Source of the DNA: Rhodoferax potami
GTDB lineage: Bacteria; Pseudomonadota; Gammaproteobacteria; Burkholderiales; Burkholderiaceae_C
Length of the DNA stretch: 64,000 bases
Assembly: GCF_032193805.1 (NCBI RefSeq)
Contig: NZ_JAVBIK010000001.1
Coordinates: 1,509,001 to 1,573,000 of the forward strand
Reading direction: 5' to 3'
Shown: positions 16,216-25,794 of the stretch, one piece after another
How positions within the stretch are numbered: position 1 is the first letter of the stretch
Layout: each line of letters begins with the position of its first letter
Notes under the pieces: model-generated
The model's input: the letters and a program-made list of their open reading frames with translations, nothing else
What the model was told of the DNA's origin: nothing
Database searches by the model: none
Translations under genes and position numbers: made by a program

Positions 16216-18996
16216 TCACTCACGAATTCCACTCCTGATGGCGCGCGCCTGAATCCAGGACACGAGTTCATTCACGGGCAAAGGCTTGGCAATCCAATAC
16301 CCTTGGGCTTTCTGGCAACCCATGGCCGCCATTTGCAAGGCTTGCGCCTCGGTTTCAATGCCTTCGGCCACAGTGCCGAGTTTGAGCGTTGCAGCAACCC
16401 GCAGGGTCGCTTCGATCAGCACCCGGTGGTATTCGCTCTTGTCGAGCAAGTTCACAAACGACCGGTCGATCTTCACCGAGTGAACCGGCAGCTCGTGCAA
16501 GCACGCAAGCGACGAGTAGCCGGTACCGAAATCGTCCAGCGACAGCGCAATACCCATCGCCCGCAGGTCTTGCAAGGTGCTTTGCACCAGCGCATCTTGC
16601 GCGGCCAAGCTCTCGGTGACTTCCAGCACCAGCTGGAAGGGCTCCATATTGGCCAGACGCAGGGCGTCCCGCACCGCATCCACCAGCCCCGGCTCCCGGA
16701 GTTGCGCACGGGACAGGTTGACCGACACACTGGGTGGCGCCTCCGGACCCAGCACACGCTGCATTTTTTCAAAAGCCTGGCAGGCCTCTTGCAAGACGAA
16801 CTGGCCCAAGGCGGCTATCAAGCCGCAAGACTCCGCCAGCGGAATAAAGTCCACCGGCGACACTGCGCCGCGCACCGGATGGTGCCAACGCACCAAGGCT
16901 TCCATTCCCGCCAGCCCGTATCCGGGCAGATCCACAAGCGGCTGGTACACCACTGACATTTCACGCTGGGCCAGCGCATCGCGCAGGTCGTTTTCGAGCG
17001 CCACGGAATTGCTGACCTGCGAACGCATGGCAGGGTCGAACACCACATAGCGCGCACGGCCCGTGCGCTTGGCTTCATACATGGCGATGTCAGCGTCGCG
17101 CAGCACGCTGTCAGCATCGGGCTCGGCGTGGGCGCTGGTCACGATGCCGATGCTCACCGTAGAAATCACCCGGTGCCCCTCCACGGTGTAGGGCACGGCC
17201 AAAGTGTCCAGCAAACGGCTCGCGACATGGATTGCATCGAGATCGCCCCGAATGTCATCCAGCAGCACCACGAACTCGTCTCCGCCGATACGGGCCGCCA
17301 CTTTTTCGAAGTCGTCGCCCAGGGTAAAGGCATCACCCGGCCGAAGGCTGTCTTCGAGGCGGCGCGCGATTTGGCGCAGCAGACCGTCGCCCACCGTATG
17401 GCCCAAGGTGTCGTTGACCTGCTTGAAGCGGTCAAAATCCATGAAAAGGACGGCAAAGTGGTAGCCCGGCTCGGTCCGGTGCCGCTCAATCGCCGTGCGG
17501 ATCAACTCAAGCATCACGGTCCGGTTGGGCAAGGCCGTCAAGTCGTCAGTGCGCGCTGCAGAGCGGAGCTGCTGCTCCAAGGCCTTTTGGGCATTGACGT
17601 CCATCGCCACGCCGGCAATCCGCAGCACCCGGCCTTGCACCGTGCGGTCCGCCGCGCGGCCTGCAAACAAAATCCAGATCCAGCGACCGGACTGATGCCG
17701 CAAGCGCACCGAGAGCCGGTGCTCGTGGGTTTCATCCAGCAGGTGTTGGCGAATCGACTCCTTCCAGGGCAACCAATCGTCCGGGTGAATCAATGCTTTC
17801 CAACTCTCTGCGTGGGGGGACAAAACTCCGTCGGGATAGCCCAGGAACTGCTGCATGCGGCGGTTCCAGCCCACGGTGTTATCCAACAGATCCCAATGCC
17901 AAATCCCCAAGCCAGCCCCGGATACGGCCAACGACAAAATCTCTTGCTGGGAGCGCACTTCACTCAAATCGGTGGCCACCAGCACCCAACCGGCGTCGCC
18001 GCCTGCAGGGTCTGCAATCGGCTGCATGTCCACCAGCACCCAGCCCCGCAAGCCTTGCCTCGTCAATATGCGGACCTCACGCTTGATGCCACGGCCTTGG
18101 ACCAGGGCTTCGGTGAACTCTGAAAAATGCGTCGGGTCCGCACTGCGCCCCCGCAACAACGTGCCGATCCGGCGGCCTTGCGCCGCCTCGCTGGTGTAAC
18201 CGGTGAGCTCGGTGAATGCTTGATTGATCCAGGTCACCCGGTGGGAGGCATCGGTAATGGCAATCGCATTGGAGCTGATTTCGGCGACAGTCGCCATGCG
18301 CTTAAGCCGCTCGGCTTGGCGCGATAACTCTTCATATTGGCGGCGCACCGCCCGGGCAGTGGGCTCCACCAGAAACACCGCCAGCGCAAGGATCAGGAGC
18401 ACAACCCCACCGACGATAGCCCATATCGTTCTAATCAGGCGGTGGCTGCGCTGCGAGGTATCCGCGGCCAACTGCTGCGCCAAGGTGTACAGCGTCATCT
18501 CCGCACGCGCGATGACCCGCATGGTGCTGCGGACCTCCGTGTCCTGCAGCGCCCGGGGCGTCTCGCCGGACAGATTAGCCCGGTCGAGTGACGCCCACAG
18601 GGCCTCGCGGACTACCAGCCAATCCTTCAAGGCAGCAATGGTTTCCCGGGAAGAAAGCGGGGCACTCTCCGACTGGCGGCGCTGCATTTGATCCAGCACA
18701 TCCGCCTCTTTGCGCAGTCGCAGCGTGGTAGACGCCAGCGCCTGCCAACGATCAGGGTCCGGCGCTTGCGCCTCCGGGTCGGGGACCAACAGGCTGAGCC
18801 GCTGCAGCAACACCCGCTGCTCGGACACGCTGTGCAATATGTGCAGGTCCAATTGCCGGTTTTCCTGCCACTGCAAAGACAAAACGGCACGGTAAATCCC
18901 GAGCACCAACAGCAGCAGCAACACCCCGTACATGGCGCAGCGCACCAGCACATGGGTGTACAGCCCGCCCGAAGGAGGCACGCGGAGTCGCTGCAT
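16216..18996 (-). CDS. Membrane-bound PAS-PAS-GGDEF-EAL cyclic-di-GMP protein
   Basis: This is a protein of about 926 residues that could make and/or break c-di-GMP. There are two membrane helices (about 15-37 and 190-210) around a helical periplasmic sensor, then two PAS domains (about 238-345 and 350-470). The GGDEF domain has RIGGDEF at about 570-575 with an unusual ~10-residue insert just before it. The EAL domain has MEALVRWHH (about 698-706), VTES, DDFGTGYSS, KIDRSF and AEGIET, all intact. The start at 18996 (MQRLRVPPSGG) is chosen because longer starts run into rpe; its ribosome binding site is weak. It lies between rpe and gph. Confidence 0.92.
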   Translation of the reverse strand: MQRLRVPPSGGLYTHVLVRCAMYGVLLLLLVLGIYRAVLSLQWQENRQLDLHILHSVSEQRVLLQRLSLLVPDPEAQAPDPDRWQALASTTLRLRKEADVLDQMQRRQSESAPLSSRETIAALKDWLVVREALWASLDRANLSGETPRALQDTEVRSTMRVIARAEMTLYTLAQQLAADTSQRSHRLIRTIWAIVGGVVLLILALAVFLVEPTARAVRRQYEELSRQAERLKRMATVAEISSNAIAITDASHRVTWINQAFTELTGYTSEAAQGRRIGTLLRGRSADPTHFSEFTEALVQGRGIKREVRILTRQGLRGWVLVDMQPIADPAGGDAGWVLVATDLSEVRSQQEILSLAVSGAGLGIWHWDLLDNTVGWNRRMQQFLGYPDGVLSPHAESWKALIHPDDWLPWKESIRQHLLDETHEHRLSVRLRHQSGRWIWILFAGRAADRTVQGRVLRIAGVAMDVNAQKALEQQLRSAARTDDLTALPNRTVMLELIRTAIERHRTEPGYHFAVLFMDFDRFKQVNDTLGHTVGDGLLRQIARRLEDSLRPGDAFTLGDDFEKVAARIGGDEFVVLLDDIRGDLDAIHVASRLLDTLAVPYTVEGHRVISTVSIGIVTSAHAEPDADSVLRDADIAMYEAKRTGRARYVVFDPAMRSQVSNSVALENDLRDALAQREMSVVYQPLVDLPGYGLAGMEALVRWHHPVRGAVSPVDFIPLAESCGLIAALGQFVLQEACQAFEKMQRVLGPEAPPSVSVNLSRAQLREPGLVDAVRDALRLANMEPFQLVLEVTESLAAQDALVQSTLQDLRAMGIALSLDDFGTGYSSLACLHELPVHSVKIDRSFVNLLDKSEYHRVLIEATLRVAATLKLGTVAEGIETEAQALQMAAMGCQKAQGYWIAKPLPVNELVSWIQARAIRSGIRE

Positions 18997-19060
18997 CAGC
19001 ACGCGGGGGGTAGCCACAAATCGCGGAGTGTGATGCAGCGCTGGATCAGCGAGCGACGCG

Positions 19061-19738
19061 TCAAGCCGCCAGCGCCAGGCGCATGGCATCGACGACCGAC
19101 TTGTAGTCCGGCTTGCCGAAAATAGCACTGCCAGCCACAAAGGTGTCTGCACCAGCATCGGCTACGCGGCGGATGTTGTCGGTCTTGATACCACCGTCCA
19201 CCTCAAGGCGGATGTCTTTACCGCTTGCGTCGATGCGCTTGCGCACTGCCTCGATCTTGCGCAAGGCCGAGTCAATAAAGCTCTGCCCACCAAAGCCGGG
19301 GTTCACGCTCATGATGAGAATCAGGTCGATGTCGTCGATCACCCAGTCCAGCACATCCAAAGGCTCGGCGGGGTTGAACACCAAACCGGCTTTTACGCCC
19401 TTGCTCTTGATCGCCTGCACGCTGCGGTGCACATGGCCGGAGGCATCGGGGTGAAAGCTGATGTAGTCCGCACCGGCCTCGGCAAAGCTCGCCGCCAGCG
19501 CATCCACCGGGGAAATCATCAAATGCACATCAATCGGCACTGCCACGCCGGCCGCTGTTTTGGCATGGGGCTTGAGTGCACTGCAAATCATGGGGCCGAA
19601 GGTCAGGTTCGGCACATAGTGGTTGTCCATCACATCAAAGTGAATCCAGTCCGCACCTGCCGCGATAACGTCAGTCACTTCTTGACCCAAACGGGCAAAG
19701 TCGGCGGAGAGGATGGAGGGAGCAATGCGAAAGGTCAT
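19061..19738 (-). CDS. rpe: Ribulose-phosphate 3-epimerase
   Basis: This enzyme interconverts ribulose 5-phosphate and xylulose 5-phosphate in the pentose phosphate pathway. It is a 225-residue TIM barrel that starts [20 protein letters not shown]. It has the metal and catalytic residues in [23 protein letters not shown]-like [33 protein letters not shown] and LEVDGGI. The start at 19738 matches the family. It is divergent from apaG across 78 bp. Confidence 0.97.
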   Translation of the reverse strand: MTFRIAPSILSADFARLGQEVTDVIAAGADWIHFDVMDNHYVPNLTFGPMICSALKPHAKTAAGVAVPIDVHLMISPVDALAASFAEAGADYISFHPDASGHVHRSVQAIKSKGVKAGLVFNPAEPLDVLDWVIDDIDLILIMSVNPGFGGQSFIDSALRKIEAVRKRIDASGKDIRLEVDGGIKTDNIRRVADAGADTFVAGSAIFGKPDYKSVVDAMRLALAA

Positions 19739-19816
19739 AACAACGACGTCCGGGTAGGGGTGAGCGGGTTTATAGGGGTATTTCGGATTGCTTATTTTCG
19801 CAGGTAGCATTGCCCG

Positions 19817-20209
19817 ATGGCCAAATATGCTTTTATGGTGGAAGTCAGCCCCCAATACTTGGCGGACCAATCCGCACCGAACGAGGACCTCTACGTCTTC
19901 GCCTATACCGTCACGATCACCAATGTCGGCGAGGTGACAGCCCAATTGATCTCCCGCACCTGGAACGTCAACGACGCGACCGGCCATACCGAGCGCGTCA
20001 AAGGGCTGGGGGTGGTGGGGCAGCAACCCCTGCTCAAGCCCGGCCAGGCCTTCGAGTACACCAGCGGCACCCGTTTGCGCACCCCCACCGGCACCATGCA
20101 CGGCAGCTTTTTCTGTGTGGCCGAGGATGGTGAGAAGTTTGATACCGATATCCCGATGTTCGTTCTGGACGCCCTGAGCGACGCCGGCGGCTCGCGCACC
20201 TTGCATTGA
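19817..20209 (+). CDS. apaG: ApaG domain protein
   Basis: ApaG is a 130-residue protein with a fibronectin-III-like fold; it is linked to cobalt/magnesium efflux in some bacteria, but its biochemical role is unsettled. Conserved parts are [48 protein letters not shown] and [22 protein letters not shown]. Normal length. It is directly followed by the membrane protein gene, 8 bp downstream. Confidence 0.96.
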   Translation: MAKYAFMVEVSPQYLADQSAPNEDLYVFAYTVTITNVGEVTAQLISRTWNVNDATGHTERVKGLGVVGQQPLLKPGQAFEYTSGTRLRTPTGTMHGSFFCVAEDGEKFDTDIPMFVLDALSDAGGSRTLH

Positions 20210-20217
20210 GTAACGCC

Positions 20218-22197
20218 ATGGCCCAAGACGACCTCTCGACCCTGCTGGAACAACTGGAACACCCCACCACCGGGGTGGATCGCCATATTTGGCTGATCCG
20301 CTTGATCACCTGGGTGCGCGGAGCCGAAGACGCGCCGGAAGCACCCGTTGCACGCGTGACGCTGCTACTGGATGTGCTGGCCGCGCGCCCCCACACCACC
20401 AGCCTGCTGCGCAGCTGGTGGGCCGAACTGCTGGGTACTGTCGACGGCAGCACCTTGCTCTCGGACTACGGCTTCGGGTCCCGCAACGCCTTCATGAGCG
20501 AGCTCATGGAGCGCCTGAACCGCAAGCTCTTACCGGCCACGCCGGAAACCCAAGATGCCTCCGAATTGTTTGCGCTGGTGCTCAACGACCCGCGGGATGC
20601 GCGCTGGATCGCTGCACTCCCGGCAGAAGCCCTGACACGGCTGGCAACCCTGCTCTCTTTGTCGGTGCCGCCCCCCGGGCCTGTGGGTGCTTTGCGGCCA
20701 GTCAGCGTCTGGCAACACACCTTGCTCAATGCATTGACGTTTTGTGTCAGCCAGATTCGGGCCACAGGCTTCTCCCAGGAAATGCGGCTGCGCATGAGCA
20801 GCCCGGTGCGGGATGGCAGCCCGTTCCACACCCTTGCCGCCGACCTCGACAAGGTCATCGACACCTGGCTGGGCGGCGCCAACACCGGGGCTGCCGCGCA
20901 GCACTTCCGCACCCAGCTGGATGCCTGCCGGCAGGCCGCTGCCACGGTGTACTCCCACCTGGATGCGCATGGCATTTCGGTAGATCTGGTGTTCCGCCTT
21001 CGCCAGCTCCGCGAGCGGGTCTTGCGGGTGCGCGCTTTGCTGGACTGCCTGCTCGACGACACCGACCACACCAGCACCGCCAGGCTGCTCTCGCACCTGG
21101 CCAGCGTCGGACAAGAGCAACGCAGCGTGGGCGCCTTGATTGCCTCCAACTCCTCGCTGCTGGCGGCCAAGGTGGCAGAGCGCAGCTCTGAGACCGGCGA
21201 ACACTACATCACCCGCAACCGCGCGGAATACCGGGCCATGCTCGGCAACGCGGCTGGCGGCGGGGCCTTGACGGCCCTGACCACCGCCATGAAGTTCGGC
21301 ATCATGGCGCTGGGGCTGTCTGCGTTCTGGTACGGGTTCTGGTCGGGCGTGATGTATGCCGCCAGCTTTGTGCTGATCCAGATGCTGCACTTCACGCTGG
21401 CCACCAAGCAGCCTGCGATGACGGCCCCTGCCATGGCCGCCAAATTGAAAGACATTTCAGACTCGCAAGCGCTGCAGGCCTTTGTGGACGAGGTCACCCA
21501 CCTGGTGCGCTCGCAGATGGCGGCCATATTGGGCAACGTGGTCTTGGTGTTTCCGGTCACGGTGCTGCTGTCCGCCGCCATGGTGTTGACCACCGGCGCG
21601 CCCATGCTCACCCCCGAAAAAGCGGATTACGTGCTGCACTCGCTTACGCTGCTCGGGCCCTCGTTGCTGTTTGCAGCGTTCACCGGCGTGTTGCTTTTCT
21701 CGAGCAGCATTGTGGCGGGCTGGGTCGAAAACTGGTTTGTGCTGCACCGCCTGGACTCCGCCATCCGCTACAACCCCCGCATCACCGCGTGGCTGGGTGC
21801 GCTGCGGGCCGATCGCTGGGCCCAGTTCATGCGGCACAACATCTCGGGCTTGGCGGCCAACATCTCGCTGGGCATGATGCTCGGCTTGGTCCCCGCCATC
21901 CTGGCATTCCTGGGCCCTGCCCTCGATGTGCGCCACGTCACGCTGTCAGCCGGTCAATTGGGCGCGGCCTGCGCGGCGCTGGGCTGGGAGGTGGTGCGCA
22001 GCCCGGCCCTGTGGTGGGCGGCAGCCAGCATCCCGCTGATCGGCCTGCTGAACGTGGGCGTGAGCTTTTACCTCGCATTCAGGGTGGCTCTGCAGGCTCA
22101 CAACATCTCGGGGGTAGACCGCTCCCGCATCCGGTCGGCCATCTGGCAACGTCTGCGCGTAGCCCCGATGAGCTTTTTGTGGCCCGCCAAAGAATGA
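20218..22197 (+). CDS. Large membrane protein of the 'site-specific recombinase' (Gcr-like) family
   Basis: This 659-residue protein belongs to a family (COG4389, Pfam SpecificRecomb) named after a gonococcal recombinase. The sequence itself looks like a membrane protein. The N-terminal ~330 residues are soluble and helical. The second half has at least six hydrophobic segments, for example [37 protein letters not shown] and [19 protein letters not shown]. No tyrosine- or serine-recombinase catalytic motif is visible. The start is the ATG at 20218; a TTG at 20206 is an alternative. It overlaps thiL by 4 bp, so the pair is coupled. Confidence 0.85.
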   Translation: MAQDDLSTLLEQLEHPTTGVDRHIWLIRLITWVRGAEDAPEAPVARVTLLLDVLAARPHTTSLLRSWWAELLGTVDGSTLLSDYGFGSRNAFMSELMERLNRKLLPATPETQDASELFALVLNDPRDARWIAALPAEALTRLATLLSLSVPPPGPVGALRPVSVWQHTLLNALTFCVSQIRATGFSQEMRLRMSSPVRDGSPFHTLAADLDKVIDTWLGGANTGAAAQHFRTQLDACRQAAATVYSHLDAHGISVDLVFRLRQLRERVLRVRALLDCLLDDTDHTSTARLLSHLASVGQEQRSVGALIASNSSLLAAKVAERSSETGEHYITRNRAEYRAMLGNAAGGGALTALTTAMKFGIMALGLSAFWYGFWSGVMYAASFVLIQMLHFTLATKQPAMTAPAMAAKLKDISDSQALQAFVDEVTHLVRSQMAAILGNVVLVFPVTVLLSAAMVLTTGAPMLTPEKADYVLHSLTLLGPSLLFAAFTGVLLFSSSIVAGWVENWFVLHRLDSAIRYNPRITAWLGALRADRWAQFMRHNISGLAANISLGMMLGLVPAILAFLGPALDVRHVTLSAGQLGAACAALGWEVVRSPALWWAAASIPLIGLLNVGVSFYLAFRVALQAHNISGVDRSRIRSAIWQRLRVAPMSFLWPAKE

Positions 22198-23225
22198 GTT
22201 CCCTTGGTGAGTTTGAGCTGATCGCGCAGTACTTTGCGCGCGCCCACCGGCCTCTGCCCACCCAGGTGGTGCTGGGCATTGGCGACGACTGCGCCTTGCT
22301 ACAACCCACCCCCGGCATGCAATGGGCCATCAGCAGCGACATGCTGGTCAGCGGGCGCCACTTTTTTGCCGATGTGGATCCGCGCACCTTGGGCCACAAG
22401 GCACTGGCCGTGAACCTGAGCGATCTGGCCGCCTGCGGCGCTACGCCCGTGGGCTTTACCTTGGCGCTGAGCCTTCCGGAAGCCAATGCCCAATGGCTGC
22501 ATGACTTTTCGCAAGGGCTGTTTGCGTTGGCCGATGCCCATAGCTGCCCCTTGGTAGGTGGCGATACTACCCAAGGCCCGCTCAACATCTGCATCACCGT
22601 GTTTGGCGAAATACCGCCCGGCCAAGCGCTGCTGCGTAGCGGAGCGCAAGCGGGCGACGACATCTGGGTCAGCGGCACGCTGGGCGACGCGGCCTTGGCG
22701 CTGCATTGCCTCTGGGGCCGCGATGCACTGCCGGCGCCCGACTTGGCACGAGCCCGCCAGCGCCTGGAGCAACCCAGCCCCCGGGTCGCCCTGGGCCAAG
22801 CCTTGCGCGGTGTCGCCCACGCCGCGGCCGATGTCAGCGACGGCTTGTTGGGCGACCTGGGCCACATTCTCAAAGCCAGCAAGGTTGGCGCTGATTTGAT
22901 GGCCGCCGACGCTATGAATTTAATAGCTAGCAGCGCATATTCCACGAGCGCTAACGGCCTATTTGACCCTCAATCGAATCGTACTGCTGCAGTGCTCGAA
23001 TATGTGCTGAGCGGCGGCGACGACTACGAACTCGTGTTTACCGCAGCCCCGGCGGAGCGCGAGGCCATTGCCGCTGCAGGCACGAAGAGCAACACCCGGG
23101 TCACCCGTGTTGGCACAGTGACCTCAGCACCTGGCGTGCGGGTACTGTGGCCGGACGGCAGCCAGGCACTTGGCAAGTGGGCCAGCTTTGACCATTTCAA
23201 AGCGGTAGCCACACCGGGGTCCTAA
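22194..23225 (+). CDS. thiL: Thiamine-monophosphate kinase
   Basis: ThiL phosphorylates thiamine monophosphate to the coenzyme thiamine diphosphate. The 343-residue protein has GEFELIAQYF, the Mg-binding GIGDDCALLQP, SSDMLVSGRHF, HKALAVNLSDLAACGATP, GGDTTQGPLNI, DVSDGLLGDLGHILKAS and GGDDYELVFTA. The stretch DAMNLIASSAYSTSANGLFD before GGDDYELVF is encoded by a palindromic repeat copy and replaces the usual short linker. ATGA overlap with the upstream gene. In related genomes pgpA usually follows directly; here a ~3-kb block intervenes. Confidence 0.96.
   Translation: MSSLGEFELIAQYFARAHRPLPTQVVLGIGDDCALLQPTPGMQWAISSDMLVSGRHFFADVDPRTLGHKALAVNLSDLAACGATPVGFTLALSLPEANAQWLHDFSQGLFALADAHSCPLVGGDTTQGPLNICITVFGEIPPGQALLRSGAQAGDDIWVSGTLGDAALALHCLWGRDALPAPDLARARQRLEQPSPRVALGQALRGVAHAAADVSDGLLGDLGHILKASKVGADLMAADAMNLIASSAYSTSANGLFDPQSNRTAAVLEYVLSGGDDYELVFTAAPAEREAIAAAGTKSNTRVTRVGTVTSAPGVRVLWPDGSQALGKWASFDHFKAVATPGS
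22911..22965 (+). repeat. Palindromic repeat copy inside thiL
   Basis: GCTATGAATTTAATAGC, then TAGCAGCGCATATTCCACG, then AGCGCTAACGGCC. Both hairpins are intact (GCTAT/ATAGC and AGCGC/GCGCT). It is read in frame by thiL. This copy and those at 10340 and 26816 share the core GCGCATATTCCA exactly. Confidence 0.85.
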
Positions 23226-23236
23226 AGGGTCATGAA

Positions 23237-23273
23237 GGGGCAGCGAAAGACCAGTGGGCGCCCGTGCTGCCCC
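23237..23273 (+). terminator. GC-rich hairpin between thiL and the EAL pseudogene
   Basis: GGGGCAGC and GCTGCCCC form an 8-bp stem, with an inner GGGCGCCC palindrome in the loop. It lies between two convergent genes and could serve both strands. There is no T-run, so intrinsic termination is doubtful. Confidence 0.4.
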
Positions 23274-23278
23274 GCCCC

Positions 23279-24216
23279 CTAGTTCAACAGCGAGTAACGA
23301 TGCGCTAGCTCCGGGGGAATATCCTCCGCCGATGTCATCGGCATGGCCGAGGTAGTGGGCGGGCTGAGGTTTTCTCCGGACCCGAGCGCGTCCCGCGCCC
23401 GCAGGTTCAAACTGCGGGCAGGCTCTAACGAAGGGCTGCCCAAGAAAAAGCCCTGTGCAATATCCACCTCCAAGGCCTTCATCGTCAGCAGTTCCTCCCC
23501 AGTTTCCACCGACTTGGCCACCAGCAAGGCGTTTTGCGTGCGGGCAATCCGCACCAGGCTGCGCACCATCCGGCTTTGTTCTGATTCGGTGGCGATGTTG
23601 TGGGTCCACCGGGGCGCCATCTTCACCATGTTCGGGAGCAAAACACTCCAGGCGTTCATGCTTTTTTCGGAGGCACTGAAGTTATCGAGCGCCACCGTGA
23701 CACCGGCCGTCCGCAAGGGGGACAAGGCGTCGAGCAAGGCGTCAAGCTTGTGCACACGGGTGTAGCCGGACACATCCAAACCGACATGCTTGGGGTTGAT
23801 CCGGTGTTTGTGCATCAGCTGCAACAAACTCGCGGTGCCCTGCGACTGCTGAAGCTGCACCAAAGACTGGGCGCTGAAATTCACAAACAGCTTGCCTTTG
23901 CCGATCTGCGAGGACCATTGCTCCATCACCGCTTCCAGGCAGGTGAGCTCCAACTCTTGGAGACAGTTCTCTTTCTCAGCGGTCTTCCAGAGATCTTCCA
24001 AACTCGTATCAGCCAGGGTGCGGGGGGGCGCACCAAGGCCTCTTGCCCGAGCACGATACCGGTGCGCAAGTCCACCATGGGCTGAAACACCGGTGCCAGG
24101 CCTTCGCTGCCCAGCAACTGCATCACATTGCGCCCCCGGGCTCGTGGTGCCCGGCGCAACCAGCTCCCCATTTTCGATAACCATTCAGACATTCCAACCC
24201 TTTCAAAAACCCGCAA
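23279..24216 (-). pseudogene. Frameshifted, degenerate EAL-domain protein
   Basis: Two overlapping frames together encode one EAL-like protein of about 312 residues. Frame one starts MRVFERVGMSEWLSKMGSW and runs through LAPVFQPMVDLRTGIVLGQE and ALVRPP. The rest (RTLADTSLEDLWKTAEKE to the C-terminus) is in another frame. The switch falls at seven G (24022-24028, C on the coding strand); one more base would restore a single frame. The catalytic residues are also mostly lost: FVNFSAQSL remains, but the ELTE, DDFGTGYSS and AEGVET motifs read LDVSG, LDNFSASEK and AKSVET. So even intact it would probably bind rather than cut c-di-GMP. It is convergent with thiL. Confidence 0.75.
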
Positions 24217-24432
24217 AGCTCTCCCGCTGCGGCGGGGCCAAGGCCCCTCGCGGAAGAGACCGTTTCCTTCAAGACCGGTAGCAGGTGACAGTCCACCACC
24301 GATCCTGTGGATTCGCCGACAACACTGCCCGCGAACCCCTCATGCCCACCATGTCCGGCAATTACACGCCGCTTGCCGATCGAACGCAAGCCGGAGCCTC
24401 GGACGTGCCCGAATTGCCCCGAAAATCAGGGC

Positions 24433-24657
24433 ATGAGCCGCCTCTCTCTCACCCGGACCAAGATCTACAACACCGTCGCCCGGCAGCTGCATGGGCAAGT
24501 GCCCTGCTGGGTTTGCGGTCAACACGTCACCCCCGAAGACGCCACGCTGGAGCACATCCGCCCCCAAAGCGAGGGCGGCAGCAGCCACCTGGAAAATTTG
24601 GCCATCAGCCATGGCACCTGTAACCGGGGACGCCACATTCCACAACAGGCCGCCTGA
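24433..24657 (+). CDS. Small HNH-domain protein
   Basis: A 74-residue ORF carries an HNH-type zinc/endonuclease motif: CWVCGQHVTPEDATLEHIRP, then NLAISHGTCNRGR. The two CxxC-like cysteine pairs and the EHI...N...H order fit the HNH family. Such stand-alone small HNH proteins have unknown roles. The start at MSRLSLTRTKIYN is chosen because the upstream in-frame extension is low in family-like sequence. It lies in the accessory block between thiL and pgpA. Confidence 0.7.
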   Translation: MSRLSLTRTKIYNTVARQLHGQVPCWVCGQHVTPEDATLEHIRPQSEGGSSHLENLAISHGTCNRGRHIPQQAA

Positions 24658-24766
24658 GAGGTCTAGGCGCTGGAGGTAAAACTTTGTAAACCTCGCTGTC
24701 TTGCGTCAGCCGGGCGGGCCCGCCCCGGTGCTGCAAGTCGACCACGGCTTTGGGTAAGCTGTACCC

Positions 24767-25168
24767 ATGAACAAACACCTCGCGGCCTATGCGGCCACCG
24801 CCCTTGTGCTTTTGATGCTCGATGTGTTGTGGATCGGCGGGCTGGCCCAGTCCCTCTACCAAGAGGGCATCGGCCACCTGATGGCGGAGCAACCCCGGCT
24901 TGGCGTGGCTGCATTGTTTTATGTGCTGTATCCCATAGGTTTGCTGGTGTTTGTTGTAGCCCCCCGGGGGGTGACTGACGACTGGCCCGCCACTTTGTTG
25001 CGCGGCGCGCTGTTCGGACTCGTGGCCTATGCCACTTATGACCTGACCAACCTGGCCACGCTCAAAGAGTGGCCGGCAGGGCTGGCGATGCTGGACATGG
25101 CATGGGGATGTGTGGCGAGCTGCGGAGCTGCTTCCGCGGGAAGACTGGCATTTCAGCGCTTTGCATAA
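24767..25168 (+). CDS. DUF2177 family membrane protein
   Basis: This 133-residue hydrophobic protein has four membrane helices. Family-typical parts are LLMLDVLWIGGLAQSLYQ near the N-terminus, LFYVLYPIGLLVFVV, ALFGLVAYATYDLTNLATLK, and a last helix with MLDMAWGCVASCGAASA. DUF2177 proteins have no known function; they often occur near regulators or desaturases. Start ATG at 24767. A palindrome-like GGGC...GCCC stretch follows the stop, with no clear terminator. Confidence 0.85.
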   Translation: MNKHLAAYAATALVLLMLDVLWIGGLAQSLYQEGIGHLMAEQPRLGVAALFYVLYPIGLLVFVVAPRGVTDDWPATLLRGALFGLVAYATYDLTNLATLKEWPAGLAMLDMAWGCVASCGAASAGRLAFQRFA

Positions 25169-25347
25169 ATAAGGGTTTGGGCGCTTATGGGCCTTGTGCC
25201 CCTCAGGCTCCAGCATAGTGAATGAAGGTGCTGCTGACATAGCATTGTCAACAGGCTGCAAAAGTTTCGTCATCAAAACGTCGTCATATTCCTGCAACGC
25301 GCTTGGCGCAGGATGCTTGCTGTTGCATTTTTCGAAGAGGTTTTGCC

Positions 25348-25764
25348 ATGGCAGTGTCTGAACAACGCGTCCACACCCGCGCCACCTATTTCCGGATAGG
25401 TACCGGGACGCAGACAGCGTCTTACTTTGTATTCCGCGATGCGAACAAGCCCGACGCGATTGCCGCGCTGATATTGGACATCAGCGAAGGAGGGGTGCAA
25501 ATCCTGTCGCAAGCGGGCTCCTACCTCACCGGCAAATCATTCCGTCTGGATTTGCATGTGGCCAGTGCGGACGGGTTCGAGGTGGTGGATGGCGGCGAAG
25601 TCCAGTGGGTCTGGTCGCAGCCCGACGGCATTTACACCCGCAGCGGCTTTGTGTCGCGCGCCGAGGGCCACAGCTTGGCCACCCTGCTGCAAGGCCTGCC
25701 GGTGCAGAACGAGCAGGTGATCCGCTGCGCGCTCTATCCCGTGGGTCACATGGCGATGGCCTGA
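25348..25764 (+). CDS. PilZ-domain protein (probable c-di-GMP receptor)
   Basis: This 138-residue single-domain PilZ protein has both c-di-GMP-binding signatures. RVHTR (residues 7-11) is the RxxxR motif, and DISEGG (44-49) is the D/NxSxxG motif. A beta-barrel follows (SFRLDLHVASADGFEVVDGG, VQWVWSQ). It would act as a cytoplasmic c-di-GMP effector. The start at 25348 has a GAAGAGG ribosome binding site; an in-frame ATG 15 codons earlier is less likely. It lies in the same block as a degenerate EAL gene. Confidence 0.85.
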   Translation: MAVSEQRVHTRATYFRIGTGTQTASYFVFRDANKPDAIAALILDISEGGVQILSQAGSYLTGKSFRLDLHVASADGFEVVDGGEVQWVWSQPDGIYTRSGFVSRAEGHSLATLLQGLPVQNEQVIRCALYPVGHMAMA

Positions 25765-25794
25765 GCGGCAGAGGTTTTGGCAAGTGCGCGGGCG

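Noticed and set aside
24433..24657. HNH protein as part of a defence or mobile system
   Set aside because: It stands alone with no methyltransferase, helicase or phage gene nearby; one small HNH ORF does not support a system.
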